Source: Streptomyces olivaceoviridis (lineage in GTDB: Bacteria; Actinomycetota; Actinomycetes; Streptomycetales; Streptomycetaceae). From it: a DNA stretch of 64,000 nucleotides. The stretch spans positions 1 through 64,000 of the forward strand of contig NZ_BMUI01000031.1 in NCBI RefSeq assembly GCF_014650115.1. The letters are read 5' to 3'. The notes beneath the pieces were generated by a model. The model did no database searches, had not been told where the DNA came from, and saw only the letters and a program-made list of their open reading frames with translations. Positions 41,907 to 51,220 of the stretch are shown here, in pieces. Both the position numbers and the translations under genes were made by a program. Positions within the stretch are counted from its first letter, which is position 1, and each line of letters starts with the position of its first letter.

Positions 41907-44855
41907 ATGCCTCGTCGCAGCACCTGGCAGCAGCAGCTGCTCCGGGACTTCGCCGCCACCCTCGACTCGTGCGACCCCTCCCGCGTCACCGACGTACGCC
42001 GCGCGCTGGCGCGGGACGGCTGGACCGGCGTCTGTCTCCCGGTGGACGACGGGGGCTTGGGGCTGACGGCCGCCGACGCCGCAGGACTGGCCGAGCACTT
42101 GGGTCTCGCCCTGGGCCCGAGCGACCCTCTGGACGCCCTGGCGGCACTCCCGTTCCTCACCCGCGCGGCACCCGGACTGGTCCGGGAAATCCGTACGGGC
42201 GCGTGCGGCGTCGGGGTGGCCGTACCCTGGCCCGACGCCGGCGCCCAGGGCACGTGCCACCATGCTCACCGAACCGAACTCGACGGCCGGAGCGGCGGAT
42301 ACGACGGCCGGACGACCGCACAGCACAGCCACACCGCCCAGTTCCGCGGGCCGGCCCTCTTCGCTCAGGAGCCACCGGACCTCGTCCTTCTCCCGGCTGC
42401 CGGCGCGCCGGACGTCGTGACCGGGTGGCGGCCGGCCGGCGCGACGCCGTACCCGACCCCGGGCGACACGCTCATGGCCGTGGCCACGGACGGTCCCGGC
42501 ACCGCGTACCCCGGCCTGGCGGACGTGTCCGCCGGTCCGCTGTGGGCCGGGTGCGCGCTGCTGCGCAACGCCCACCTGCTGGGTCTGGCCCGCGCCGCGC
42601 TCACCCGGGCCGTCGAGCGCGCCCGCAGGAGGTCGCAGTTCGGCCGCCCGATCGGCTCGTTCCAGGCCGTCGCCTTTCCCCTCGCCGCCCAGCGCACCCG
42701 GCTGGAGGGGCTGCGCCTGGCGAACGACGCGCGGCTGCGCGAACTCGACGCCGACGGACAGGGCATCAGCCCGGAGCGGGCCTGGCGGGCGCTGGCCGGC
42801 GCACTGGCTCTGACGGCCGCGGTCACCGCGCTGCTGGAGGACTGCGTGCGTCACGCCGTGCACGTCCACGGGGCCTACGGTCTGTACGACGGGAGTCCCG
42901 TCGCCGCCTGCCACCGCCGCCTGATGACGGAGACGGCGCGCTGGGGACCGTACAGGCAGCCGGCCGGCCCGCTCCCCTCGCCGTCCGCGGCGGACCCCGG
43001 TCCCCGCGGCGAGCCGGCCCCGCTCCGGCTGGCCCGACTGCGGGAACCGGCGAGCGTACGCGACACGGAGGTGCGGTATCCGGCCGGCCGGTGTGTGCAC
43101 GAGCTGTTCGAGGCGGCCGCTGCCCGCCATCCCGGCGCCGCCGCCGTCCGCAGCGCCGAGGGCGACCTCACCTACGCGCGGCTGGACGCGGACGCCGAGC
43201 GCCTGGCCGAGGCCCTGTCCCGGCGCGGCATCGGCGCCGGTGACCTCATAGGGCTGCACATGGAGCACGGTCCCGGGGCGGTGACGGCGATCCTGGCGGT
43301 GCTCAAGGCGGGTGCCGCCTATCTGCCGCTCGATCCCGCCCATCCACCGCAGCGGAACGCCTTCGTGTCCGAGGACGCGGGCGCCGCCCTCGTCCTGAGC
43401 GACGCCCGGCTGCTCGACCGTCTGCCGCCGCTGCGCGTCCCGGTCATGCCCCTGCCGGAGCCCGCCCGGAACGCGGCGGGTCCGCGGAGCGCGAGGCGGC
43501 CGGCGGCTGCCGACTCGCTCGTGTACGTCCTCTACACCTCCGGTTCCACCGGTACGCCCAAAGGGGTCGAGGTCGAACACCGTAATCTGACCAACCGGCT
43601 GTACTGGGACGCCGCCACGTTCCCGCTGCACCCGTCGGACGCGGTCCTGCACCACACGTCCCTCGGCTTCGACATCTCCGTGTGGGAGATCTTCGCCCCG
43701 CTGATCTCCGGCGCCACGCTCGTCGTCCCCCCGCCCGGAGCGCTGCGCGACCCGCACCGGATGCTCACCCTCATGCGGGACACCGGCGTCACCGTGCTGG
43801 CCTGCGTCCCTTCCCTGCTGGACGTGCTGCTGGACGAGGACGGTCCGGCCCTCGCCGACGTGACCGGCCTGCGCTACGTCTTCTGCGGCGGCGAGAGCCT
43901 GCCGCCGCGGCTGGTCGACCGGTTCCACGCGCTGGGACTGCACGCGGAGCTGCACAACTTCTACGGCCCCAGCGAGTGCACCATCGACGTCACGTCCTGG
44001 CAGTGCCGTCCCGGGGCCGGTGACGCGCCGGTGCCGATCGGAACGCCGCTGGCCAACGTCCGCGTGCACGTGCTGGACGAGCACGGCGAGCCGGTGCCGC
44101 CCGGCCGGCCGGGCGAGCTGTACGTCGGCGGGTCCGGTGTGGCCCGCGGCTACCGCCGGCGCCCCGGCCTGACCGCGCGGCGCTTCCTGCCCGACCCGTT
44201 CGCCGGCCGGCCCGACGCGCGCATGTACCGCACCGGCGACCTCGTGCGCATGGACCGGGACGGGGTCCTGCACTTCCTCGGCCGGACCGACCGCCAGGTG
44301 AAGATCCGCGGCCACCGCGTCGAACTCGACGAGATCCAGCACGCCTTGGAACGGCACCCCGGCGTCCGCGCCGCGGCCGTCCGTGCCGTCGACGACCGTA
44401 TCGAGGCCCATGTCGTCGCCGCGGACGGCACTGCCCCGGACACCACCGGCCTGACCCGGCACCTGCGCCGCACCCTGCCCGCCTACATGCTCCCCGCGGC
44501 CTACGGCTTCCTGCCCGCGCTGCCCGTCACCGGCAACGGCAAGACCGACTACGCCACGCTGCCGCGCCTGCGGCCGGAGCGCCACGAGACGGAGACCGGG
44601 AGCGGCGGGCCGGACGCCCTGGAGGACGCGCTCGCCGGACTCGCGGGCCGGCTGCTCGGCCGGGACCGGCTGGATCCGGGCGAGGACTTCTTCGCCGCGG
44701 GCGGCAGTTCGCTGCACGCCGCCCGGTTCGTCTCCCGGGCACGCGCCGAACACGCCCTGGACGTCCGTCTGGAGCACTTCCTCGCGTCCCCCACCGTCCG
44801 GGACCTCGTCAAGAGCGCAGCGCACGCACGGGAAGGCGACCACCCCGATGACTGA
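41907..44855 (+). CDS. Fusion: acyl-CoA dehydrogenase-like / NRPS adenylation / PCP
   Basis: The 982-residue protein has an N-terminal acyl-CoA-dehydrogenase-like region (to about residue 350: WTGVCLPVDDGGLGLTAADA; RSQFGRPIGSFQAVAFPLAA; HVHGAYGLYDGSPVA). An adenylation domain (about 392-880) follows with YTSGSTGTPKGVEVEHRN (A3), FDISVWEIFAPLISGATLVV (A4), NFYGPSECTIDVTSW (A5), YRTGDLVRM (A7), GRTDRQVKIRGHRVELDEIQ (A8) and GNGKTDY (A10). The C-terminal PCP has DFFAAGGSSLHAARFV with its pantetheine Ser. My by-eye specificity residues are D-I-W-A-F-G-F-I-D: the Asp indicates an alpha-amino acid, but its identity is not read. It probably loads an amino acid that this or the upstream dehydrogenase oxidises on the carrier. 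The dehydrogenase part may be degenerate. No condensation domain is present. Confidence 0.85.
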   Translation: MPRRSTWQQQLLRDFAATLDSCDPSRVTDVRRALARDGWTGVCLPVDDGGLGLTAADAAGLAEHLGLALGPSDPLDALAALPFLTRAAPGLVREIRTGACGVGVAVPWPDAGAQGTCHHAHRTELDGRSGGYDGRTTAQHSHTAQFRGPALFAQEPPDLVLLPAAGAPDVVTGWRPAGATPYPTPGDTLMAVATDGPGTAYPGLADVSAGPLWAGCALLRNAHLLGLARAALTRAVERARRRSQFGRPIGSFQAVAFPLAAQRTRLEGLRLANDARLRELDADGQGISPERAWRALAGALALTAAVTALLEDCVRHAVHVHGAYGLYDGSPVAACHRRLMTETARWGPYRQPAGPLPSPSAADPGPRGEPAPLRLARLREPASVRDTEVRYPAGRCVHELFEAAAARHPGAAAVRSAEGDLTYARLDADAERLAEALSRRGIGAGDLIGLHMEHGPGAVTAILAVLKAGAAYLPLDPAHPPQRNAFVSEDAGAALVLSDARLLDRLPPLRVPVMPLPEPARNAAGPRSARRPAAADSLVYVLYTSGSTGTPKGVEVEHRNLTNRLYWDAATFPLHPSDAVLHHTSLGFDISVWEIFAPLISGATLVVPPPGALRDPHRMLTLMRDTGVTVLACVPSLLDVLLDEDGPALADVTGLRYVFCGGESLPPRLVDRFHALGLHAELHNFYGPSECTIDVTSWQCRPGAGDAPVPIGTPLANVRVHVLDEHGEPVPPGRPGELYVGGSGVARGYRRRPGLTARRFLPDPFAGRPDARMYRTGDLVRMDRDGVLHFLGRTDRQVKIRGHRVELDEIQHALERHPGVRAAAVRAVDDRIEAHVVAADGTAPDTTGLTRHLRRTLPAYMLPAAYGFLPALPVTGNGKTDYATLPRLRPERHETETGSGGPDALEDALAGLAGRLLGRDRLDPGEDFFAAGGSSLHAARFVSRARAEHALDVRLEHFLASPTVRDLVKSAAHAREGDHPDD

Positions 44856-45675
44856 CCGACAGCCCCGCACCCGGCGCCAGGAGGGGCCTGCCGACGCCCG
44901 GATCCGCGTGTTCTGCTTCCCGCACGCCGGGGCGGGCAGCGGCGCCCACCGCGCCTGGATCACCGCGCTCGCCCCCGACATCGACGTCCACCCGATGGTG
45001 CTGCCGGGCCGGGACGGGCGCTACACCGAGCCGCCCCGCTCCAGTGTGACGGCCCTCGCCCGCGGCTGTGCCGACGACGTGGCCGAGGTCCTGGACCACG
45101 CGGCGGACGACCGGCCGTACGCCCTGTTCGGGCACAGCCTGGGTGCCGTCACCGCCTACGAGACCGCCCGGGTCCTGCTGCGCCGGGGCAGGCCGCCGGC
45201 GATGCTGGTGGTCTCGGGCAGCGAGCCCCCGCACCGCCTCACTCCGCCGGCCCGCCCCTGCCACGACCTGCCGGACGACGCCTTCCTCGCGGAGGTGATC
45301 CGGCTCGGCGGCACCTCACCGGAGATCCGTGAGGAGCCGGAGTTGCTGCGGCTGATGCTGCCGGCGCTCCGCGCGGACTTCGCAGCCGCCGAGACCTACC
45401 GGCACCGCCCGGGCGGTCTTCCGCTGCCGACCCCGATCGCCGTCTACGCCGGCACCGAGGACATGACGCTCGTACCGCGCCGCCTGGACGACTGGGGCCA
45501 GCTGACCCGCGTCCCCGTCGTGCGGCACCGGCGCTTTCCCGGCGGCCACTTCTACCTCGACACAGGCCGCCCGCTCGTCCTGCAGGCTCTGCGCCACGAC
45601 CTGATGCAGGCGGCCACGCCGTACCACGCCCCGCCCCGGACCCCGACCGCCCACCTGTCCAGGAGGTCCCTGTGA
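44848..45675 (+). CDS. Type II thioesterase
   Basis: The 275-residue alpha/beta hydrolase has RVFCFPHAGAGSGAHRAWIT near the start, the nucleophile GHSLGAVTAYETARVL with Ser, and HFYLDTGRP near the C-terminus with the catalytic His. It is the standalone thioesterase II family that clears stalled acyl groups from carrier proteins or releases products. It overlaps the upstream fusion gene by eight bases (ATGACTGA), so they are translationally coupled. It may release the oxidised amino acid from the PCP, since no integrated thioesterase exists. Confidence 0.87.
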   Translation: MTDRQPRTRRQEGPADARIRVFCFPHAGAGSGAHRAWITALAPDIDVHPMVLPGRDGRYTEPPRSSVTALARGCADDVAEVLDHAADDRPYALFGHSLGAVTAYETARVLLRRGRPPAMLVVSGSEPPHRLTPPARPCHDLPDDAFLAEVIRLGGTSPEIREEPELLRLMLPALRADFAAAETYRHRPGGLPLPTPIAVYAGTEDMTLVPRRLDDWGQLTRVPVVRHRRFPGGHFYLDTGRPLVLQALRHDLMQAATPYHAPPRTPTAHLSRRSL

Positions 45676-47678
45676 CCGTCTCCCCGGCCACGACGACCGT
45701 GGCGACGCGGCATCCGCTCCAGCCGCTGACCGCCGACGAGATCCGGCTCGCCGCCACGCTGCTGAAGTCCCGGCGCGGGCTCACGGCGGACGTGCGTTTC
45801 GTGATGATGTCGCTCAAGGAGCCGGACAAGGGCCGGCTGGCCGACGAGGATCCGCGGCGCCGTCCGCCACGCGAGGTGAGCGTCGTCCTGCGCGACCGGC
45901 GGCACCGCCGTACCTACGAGGCGGTGGTCTGCCTGGACACCGAGGAGGTCACCCTCTGGCGCCCGTGTCCCGGTGTCCACACCGCCATCACCGAGGAGGA
46001 GTTCGCGCAGTGCGACGCCGCGGTCCGTGCGGACCCCCGCTGGCAGGAGGGCATGCGCCGGCGCGGTGCCGGGGACTTCTCCCTCGCCATGGTCGACGCC
46101 TGGCCGACCGGCCACACCGGTGACCACCCGGACTGGCCGGGACGACGGCTGTCCTACGCGCTCACCTTCCTCCGCGCCCGTCCCCGCGACAACGGCTACG
46201 CCCGCCCGGTCGAGAACCTGGTGGCGCTCGTGGACCTGGACTCGATGGAGGTCCTGGAGGTCACCGACCGGGGCGTGGTGCCGCTGCCGCCGCTCTCCGG
46301 GAACTACGACCCGGACGAGCGCGACGACGAGGGCAACTGGCCGCCCGCCGTGCGTGAACGCACCGACTTGAAACCGATCGACATCACCCAGCCCGAGGGG
46401 CCGAGCTTCACGGTCGACGGGTACGCGGTCCGCTGGCAGAAGTGGCGGCTGCGTCTCGGCTTCACCGTCCGTGAGGGTCTGGTGCTGCACCAGCTGGGAT
46501 ACGAGGACAAGGGCCGGGTCCGGCCGGTGCTGCACCGTGCCTCCCTCGCCGAGATGTACACGCCGTACGGCGACCCCGGCTTCACCCACTACCGCAAGAA
46601 CGCCTTCGACGAGGGCGAGTACGGCGCCGGGTTCATGGTCAACGCCCTCGAACTCGGCTGCGACTGCCTCGGCGAGATCCATTACTTCGACGCCGTGGTG
46701 CACGACCAGGACGGCGAGCCGGTCACACTGCCCCACGCCATCTGCATGCACGAAGAGGACATGAACATCGCCTGGAAGCACACGGACTTCCGCACCGGCA
46801 GGGTCGTCACCCGGCGGCAGCGCCGACTGGTCGTCTCCTCCTTCGCCGTCCTCGGCAACTACCAGTACGGGTACTTCTGGTACCTGTACCTGGACGGCAC
46901 GATCGGCTTCGAGGTCAAGCTGACCGGGATGATCTCGACGGGGGCGTTCTCCGGCCCCTGCCCGCCGTACGGCGCGGCGGTGGCGCCCGGTCTGTACGGC
47001 CCGCACCACCAGCACTTCTTCTCCATGCGCCTGGACATGGCCGTCGACGGACCGCGCAACTCGGTGTACGAGGTCGACTCGGTGCCGCTGCCGGTGGACG
47101 AGCACAATCCGTACGGCAACGCCTGGCGCACCGAGGCGCGCCTGCTGGCCACGGAGCGGCAGGCCGAGCAGCGCACCGCGCAGTCCGCCACCGGCCGCTT
47201 CTGGAACATCGTCAACCCGCACCGGCGCAACGGCCTCGGCGAGCCGGTCGGTTACAAGCTCGTCCCGTCCTCGGGTCTGCTGCCCATGCAGCCCCGGGGC
47301 AGCCAGGCCTGGCACCGGGCCCGCTTCACCTACGGCCACCTCTGGGTCACCGCGCACGACCCCGCCCAGATGTACGCCGCCGGCGACTACCCCAACCAGC
47401 ATCCCGGCGACGGAGGTCTGCCCGAGTACGTGCGGGACGACCGGCCCACGGCCGACACCGACATCGTGCTGTGGCACACCTTCGGCGAGCACCACGTCGT
47501 ACGGCCCGAGGACTGGCCGGCGATGCCGGTCGTAGCCACGGGGTTCACGCTGCGGCCGAACGGCTTCTTCGACGGCAACCCCGCCCTGGACCTGCCCGCG
47601 CCCGACGCCTGCCGGGCCGGCTCCTGCCACGACCCACTGCCCGACGACCGCACCCCGGAAAGGAACAGCGCACCATGA
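45672..47678 (+). CDS. Copper amine oxidase (primary-amine oxidase)
   Basis: The 668-residue protein oxidises primary amines to aldehydes with release of ammonia and H2O2, using Cu(II) and topaquinone made from its own Tyr. The copper ligands are GPHHQHFFSM (HxH) and LWHTFGEHHVVRPEDWP. The cofactor Tyr lies in VLGNYQYGYFWYLYLDGTIG. The usual motif is N-Y-(D/E)-Y, so the Gln at the next position is unusual. KNAFDEGEYGAGF also matches the family. GTG 45672 has AGGAGG upstream and overlaps the thioesterase stop by four bases. In this operon the aldehyde formed is probably passed to the aldehyde dehydrogenase encoded two genes later. Confidence 0.9.
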   Translation: MTVSPATTTVATRHPLQPLTADEIRLAATLLKSRRGLTADVRFVMMSLKEPDKGRLADEDPRRRPPREVSVVLRDRRHRRTYEAVVCLDTEEVTLWRPCPGVHTAITEEEFAQCDAAVRADPRWQEGMRRRGAGDFSLAMVDAWPTGHTGDHPDWPGRRLSYALTFLRARPRDNGYARPVENLVALVDLDSMEVLEVTDRGVVPLPPLSGNYDPDERDDEGNWPPAVRERTDLKPIDITQPEGPSFTVDGYAVRWQKWRLRLGFTVREGLVLHQLGYEDKGRVRPVLHRASLAEMYTPYGDPGFTHYRKNAFDEGEYGAGFMVNALELGCDCLGEIHYFDAVVHDQDGEPVTLPHAICMHEEDMNIAWKHTDFRTGRVVTRRQRRLVVSSFAVLGNYQYGYFWYLYLDGTIGFEVKLTGMISTGAFSGPCPPYGAAVAPGLYGPHHQHFFSMRLDMAVDGPRNSVYEVDSVPLPVDEHNPYGNAWRTEARLLATERQAEQRTAQSATGRFWNIVNPHRRNGLGEPVGYKLVPSSGLLPMQPRGSQAWHRARFTYGHLWVTAHDPAQMYAAGDYPNQHPGDGGLPEYVRDDRPTADTDIVLWHTFGEHHVVRPEDWPAMPVVATGFTLRPNGFFDGNPALDLPAPDACRAGSCHDPLPDDRTPERNSAP

Positions 47679-48586
47679 GCACCACACTGACCGACCGCTA
47701 TCCCACCCGGCTGCTGGAACCCGGTCCGCGCGTGCCCCGGCACGATCCGGTGGTGTGGGGTGACCCGGCGGACGGGCCGCTCTCCCCCGGTGAGTGCACC
47801 GACTACGCCGACCGCGGTTACCGCCATGCTCCGCAGCCGTTGTTCGGCCCGCACGAGGTGAACGCCCTGCGGCAGGAAGCCGCCCGGCTGGCCGCCGATC
47901 CAGCCCTGCGCGCCGACGAGCGCACGGTGGTGGAGGAGGCCTCCCAGGAGGTTCGCTCCGTCTTCGAGGTGCACCGCGTCAGCCCCGCCTTCGCCCGGCT
48001 GGCCGCGGACCCGCGCCTCGCGGACGTGGCCCGCCAACTCCTGGGCTCGGAGGTGTACGTGCACCAGAGCAGGGTGAACTACAAGCCGGGCTTCACCGGC
48101 GGGCCCTTCTACTGGCACTCCGACTTCGAGACCTGGCACGCCGAGGACGGCATGCCGCGACCGCGCGCGCTGAGCGTCTCGATCGCCCTGACGGAGAACT
48201 TCCCGTACAACGGCAGTCTGCTGATCATCCCCGGTTCGCACCGCACCTTCGTGCCCTGCGTCGGCCGTACCCCGCCCGGTCACCACCGCACGTCACTGCG
48301 CACCCACTCCCCCACCGTCGGCATGCCGGACCAGGACGCGGTGCGCGAGCTGGCCGAGGAGGCCGGGGGGATCGACCAGTTCACCGGGCCGCCCGGGTCC
48401 GCGACGTTCTTCGATTCCAACTGCATGCACGGCTCGAACGGCAACATCACACCCTGTCCGCGCTCCAACATCTTCCTCGTGTACAGCAGCGTCGAGAACA
48501 CGCTCGGGCCACCGTACGCCGCGCCCGCCCCCCGGCCGTCGTACATCGCCTCCCGGGACTTCACACCCGTCGGGGAGGCCCGGTGA
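47675..48586 (+). CDS. EctD-like Fe(II)/2-oxoglutarate dioxygenase
   Basis: The 303-residue protein is closest to ectoine 5-hydroxylase within the phytanoyl-CoA dioxygenase superfamily: VNYKPGFTGGPFYWHSDFET, WHAEDGMPRPRALSVSIALT, NGSLLIIPGSHRTF and FDSNCMHGSNGNITP. The iron ligands are His and Asp in WHSDFE and the His in MHGSNGN. The length matches EctD. No ectABC genes are present, so a different cyclic amino acid or a cluster intermediate is the probable substrate. ATG 47675 overlaps the amine oxidase stop by four bases and follows GGAAAGGAA. Confidence 0.85.
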   Translation: MSTTLTDRYPTRLLEPGPRVPRHDPVVWGDPADGPLSPGECTDYADRGYRHAPQPLFGPHEVNALRQEAARLAADPALRADERTVVEEASQEVRSVFEVHRVSPAFARLAADPRLADVARQLLGSEVYVHQSRVNYKPGFTGGPFYWHSDFETWHAEDGMPRPRALSVSIALTENFPYNGSLLIIPGSHRTFVPCVGRTPPGHHRTSLRTHSPTVGMPDQDAVRELAEEAGGIDQFTGPPGSATFFDSNCMHGSNGNITPCPRSNIFLVYSSVENTLGPPYAAPAPRPSYIASRDFTPVGEAR

Positions 48587-50019
48587 ACCTCGGCGAACCC
48601 TTGCACAACTTCGTCGGCGGAGCCCGGCGTCCGGCCCGCACCGACGAGACCACGCCTCTGGTGAACCCGGCCACCGGGCGCCCGGCCGGAACGGCTCCCG
48701 TCTCCGGCGAGGCCGACATCGACGCGGCCGTACGCTCCGCCCAGGACGCGTTCGAGCGCTGGCGGGACACCCCGCCCGGCGAGCGGCAACGGGCCCTGCT
48801 CAGGATCGCGGACGCCCTGGAGGAGCGGTCCGCGGAGTTCGCGGCAGCGGAGACGGTCCACACCGGCAAGCCACTGCATCTCGTCGTGCGCGAGGAGATG
48901 GGCCCCCTGACGGACCAGATCCGGTTCTTCGCGGGGGCCGCCCGGATGCTGGAGGGCCGGTCCACGGGCGAGTACCTGCCCGGCCACACCTCCTCGGTCC
49001 GCCGGGAGCCAGTCGGCGTGTGTGCCCAGGTGACGCCCTGGAACTACCCGCTGATGATGGCGGTGTGGAAGTTCGCCCCCGCCGTCGCGGCCGGCAACAC
49101 CGTGGTGCTCAAACCCTCGGACACCACCCCGGTGACCACGCTGATGCTGGCCGAGCTGGCGGCGGAGTTCCTGCCACCGGGCGTCCTCAACGTGGTCTGC
49201 GGCACCCGGGAGACCGGGCGGCGGCTGGTGAGGCATCCAGGGCCGGCCATGGTGTCGGTGACCGGCAGCGTGCGCGCCGGCACCGACGTGGCCTCGGCCG
49301 CCTCCGCCGAAGTCAAACGCGTCCACCTGGAGCTGGGCGGCAAGGCGCCGGTGCTGGTCGCGGCCGACGCGGACCTGGCGCACGCCGCGCGGGGCATCGC
49401 CGAGGCGGGCCTGTACAACGCCGGCCAGGACTGCGCGTCGGCGTGCCGGATCGTCGTCGACGCCTCGGTGCACGACGCGTTCGTGGAGCACCTGGTGCGC
49501 GAGGTCAAGGAGCTGACGCCGGGACCGCCCGACGATCCCGGCGCCTGGTTCGGACCGCTCAACAGCGCGGCGCAGCGGGACCGGGTCCGGGGCTTCCTGG
49601 AGCGGCTGCCCGCGCACGCCCGTACCGTCGCCGGGGGTTCGGCGCTGCCGGGTGAGGGGTTCTTCCACGAGGGCACGGTGGTCACGGGGCTGCGCCAGGA
49701 CGACGAGGCGGTGCAGGAGGAGATCTTCGGGCCCGTCCTGACCGTGCAGGCGTCCGCCGACGACGAGGAGGCGCTGCGCATGGCCAACGGCGTGCGGTAC
49801 GGCCTGGCCTCGTCGGTGTGGACGCGGGACCACCGCCGTGCCGTGTCCATGGCCCGGCGCATCGACGCCGGCATCGTCTGGATCAACTGTCACATGCCCA
49901 CGGCCGCCGAGATGCCGCACGGCGGCTTCAAGCAGTCCGGGTACGGCAAGGACCTGTCGGCGTACGGACTGGAGGACTACACGCGCGTCAAGCACGTCAT
50001 GACCTGCACCGGCACCTGA
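48583..50019 (+). CDS. Aldehyde dehydrogenase (aminobutyraldehyde/betaine-aldehyde type)
   Basis: The 478-residue NAD(P)-dependent enzyme has CAQVTPWNYPLMMAVWK, the cofactor loop VVSVTGSVRAGT-like segment (MVSVTGSVRAGTDVASA), the catalytic Glu in LELGGKAP, the catalytic Cys in YNAGQDCASACRI, and EIFGPVLTVQ. It aligns with gamma-aminobutyraldehyde dehydrogenases, which oxidise aminoaldehydes made by amine oxidases. GTG 48583 overlaps the EctD-like stop by four bases, completing a six-gene coupled operon. It probably oxidises the aldehyde produced by the copper amine oxidase to an acid. Confidence 0.88.
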   Translation: MNLGEPLHNFVGGARRPARTDETTPLVNPATGRPAGTAPVSGEADIDAAVRSAQDAFERWRDTPPGERQRALLRIADALEERSAEFAAAETVHTGKPLHLVVREEMGPLTDQIRFFAGAARMLEGRSTGEYLPGHTSSVRREPVGVCAQVTPWNYPLMMAVWKFAPAVAAGNTVVLKPSDTTPVTTLMLAELAAEFLPPGVLNVVCGTRETGRRLVRHPGPAMVSVTGSVRAGTDVASAASAEVKRVHLELGGKAPVLVAADADLAHAARGIAEAGLYNAGQDCASACRIVVDASVHDAFVEHLVREVKELTPGPPDDPGAWFGPLNSAAQRDRVRGFLERLPAHARTVAGGSALPGEGFFHEGTVVTGLRQDDEAVQEEIFGPVLTVQASADDEEALRMANGVRYGLASSVWTRDHRRAVSMARRIDAGIVWINCHMPTAAEMPHGGFKQSGYGKDLSAYGLEDYTRVKHVMTCTGT

Positions 50020-50042
50020 AGTGACCGGTGCGGCCGGTGTGT

Positions 50043-50888
50043 TCAGCGCAGGGCGATGAGCGCGATGGCGGCGGTCGCGCACACCAGTCCGGCGGCCTGC
50101 CACCGCGTCAGCCGCTCGTGCAGGAAGACCAGCGCCAGCAGCACGGGGATGGCCGGATAGAGCGCCGACAGCACGGTGGCCACGGCCATCAGCTGGTGCC
50201 GGGTGGCGGCCAGGTACAGGATGATCGCGACCGTGCCGACCGCACCGGCCGCGGCGGCCACCGCCGCCGGCCGGCCGGGCATCGTCACCGGGGACCGGTA
50301 GAGGACGAGCACGGCAGCGATGACCAGCACGGAGGCGACCCGGCTGACGACGACGGGCCACAGGCCGCCGCCCGCGCCCACCTGAGCCATCGCCAGGAAC
50401 TGCACCCCGAAGCCGACGCTCGCGGCCAGCGCGGCCGGCACACCCGCCGTCCCCGGCGGGCCCCCGCCCGGGCCCGAACCCGACGCCTGGGAGACGAGCC
50501 AGAGCGCGGGCACCGCCGCCACGATGCCGACCCAGGCGACAGCGGCCGGCCGTTCGCCCAGCAGGGCCACCCCCACCAGGACGGGAAGGGCGACGGCGCC
50601 CACGTCGCTGACCGGGACGACGACGCTCATCTGCCCCTGGGACATCGCCCGGTAGAGGAAGGCGACCCCCACGCCCGTGCCGACGCCCGAGAGCGCCCCG
50701 AACCAATAGTCACCCGGCGTCGCGGAGCCGCCGACGGACGACAGGGCCGCCACCAGGGCAACCGCGGTCCCGGCAAGCTGTGCGTACAGGGCCACGGTGA
50801 TGCCGTCGACCCGGCGGGAGACGAGCCCGTTCGCGAAGTGGGTCACTCCGAAGCAGAGCGCGGAGGCCAGCGCCAGCGTCTCACTCAC
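50043..50888 (-). CDS. EamA/DMT-family transporter
   Basis: The 281-residue membrane protein has ten hydrophobic helices in two EamA repeats. The first repeat ends VGVALLGERPAAVAWVGIVA and the second VFLHERLTRWQAAGLVCATA, with the GER/HER signature typical of DMT exporters. It may export the cluster product or an amino-acid intermediate. The start is GTG 50888 with GGGAGGG upstream; the frame before it is not hydrophobic. It converges with the aldehyde dehydrogenase gene, separated by 23 bp. Confidence 0.82.
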   Translation of the reverse strand: MSETLALASALCFGVTHFANGLVSRRVDGITVALYAQLAGTAVALVAALSSVGGSATPGDYWFGALSGVGTGVGVAFLYRAMSQGQMSVVVPVSDVGAVALPVLVGVALLGERPAAVAWVGIVAAVPALWLVSQASGSGPGGGPPGTAGVPAALAASVGFGVQFLAMAQVGAGGGLWPVVVSRVASVLVIAAVLVLYRSPVTMPGRPAAVAAAAGAVGTVAIILYLAATRHQLMAVATVLSALYPAIPVLLALVFLHERLTRWQAAGLVCATAAIALIALR

Positions 50889-51220
50889 GGGCCCTCCCCG
50901 CGGGCGGCTGCGGACTCTCCCCGGGCGGTAAGGCATCGGCGCGCACACATACCGAGCGCCCTACCCGGGATCCCCACGATGATGACACCCGGCTGACCGA
51001 CCGCTCCCCGGCGTCGGCGAAGGACGTCCCACCCAGGCAGTCCCGGCTGTGCCGTTGAGCGTGCTGCAACGGTGGGCGAGGTGTCCCCCGCTCCCAGGCT
51101 GTCTGGTCGGAGGGTCGCGGCGCGGCCACGCGCCAGGATCGGCTGGAAGGCCGCGGACCGCGACATCCGCACCGGCGACGGCAGGGCCCTCGGTCCGCCG
51201 GGCTCCCGGGCGCCGGACCG

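Noticed and set aside
47675-48586. Ectoine/hydroxyectoine operon
   Set aside because: No ectA, ectB or ectC is encoded on either side. Neighbours are an amine oxidase and an aldehyde dehydrogenase, so the gene is called only EctD-like.
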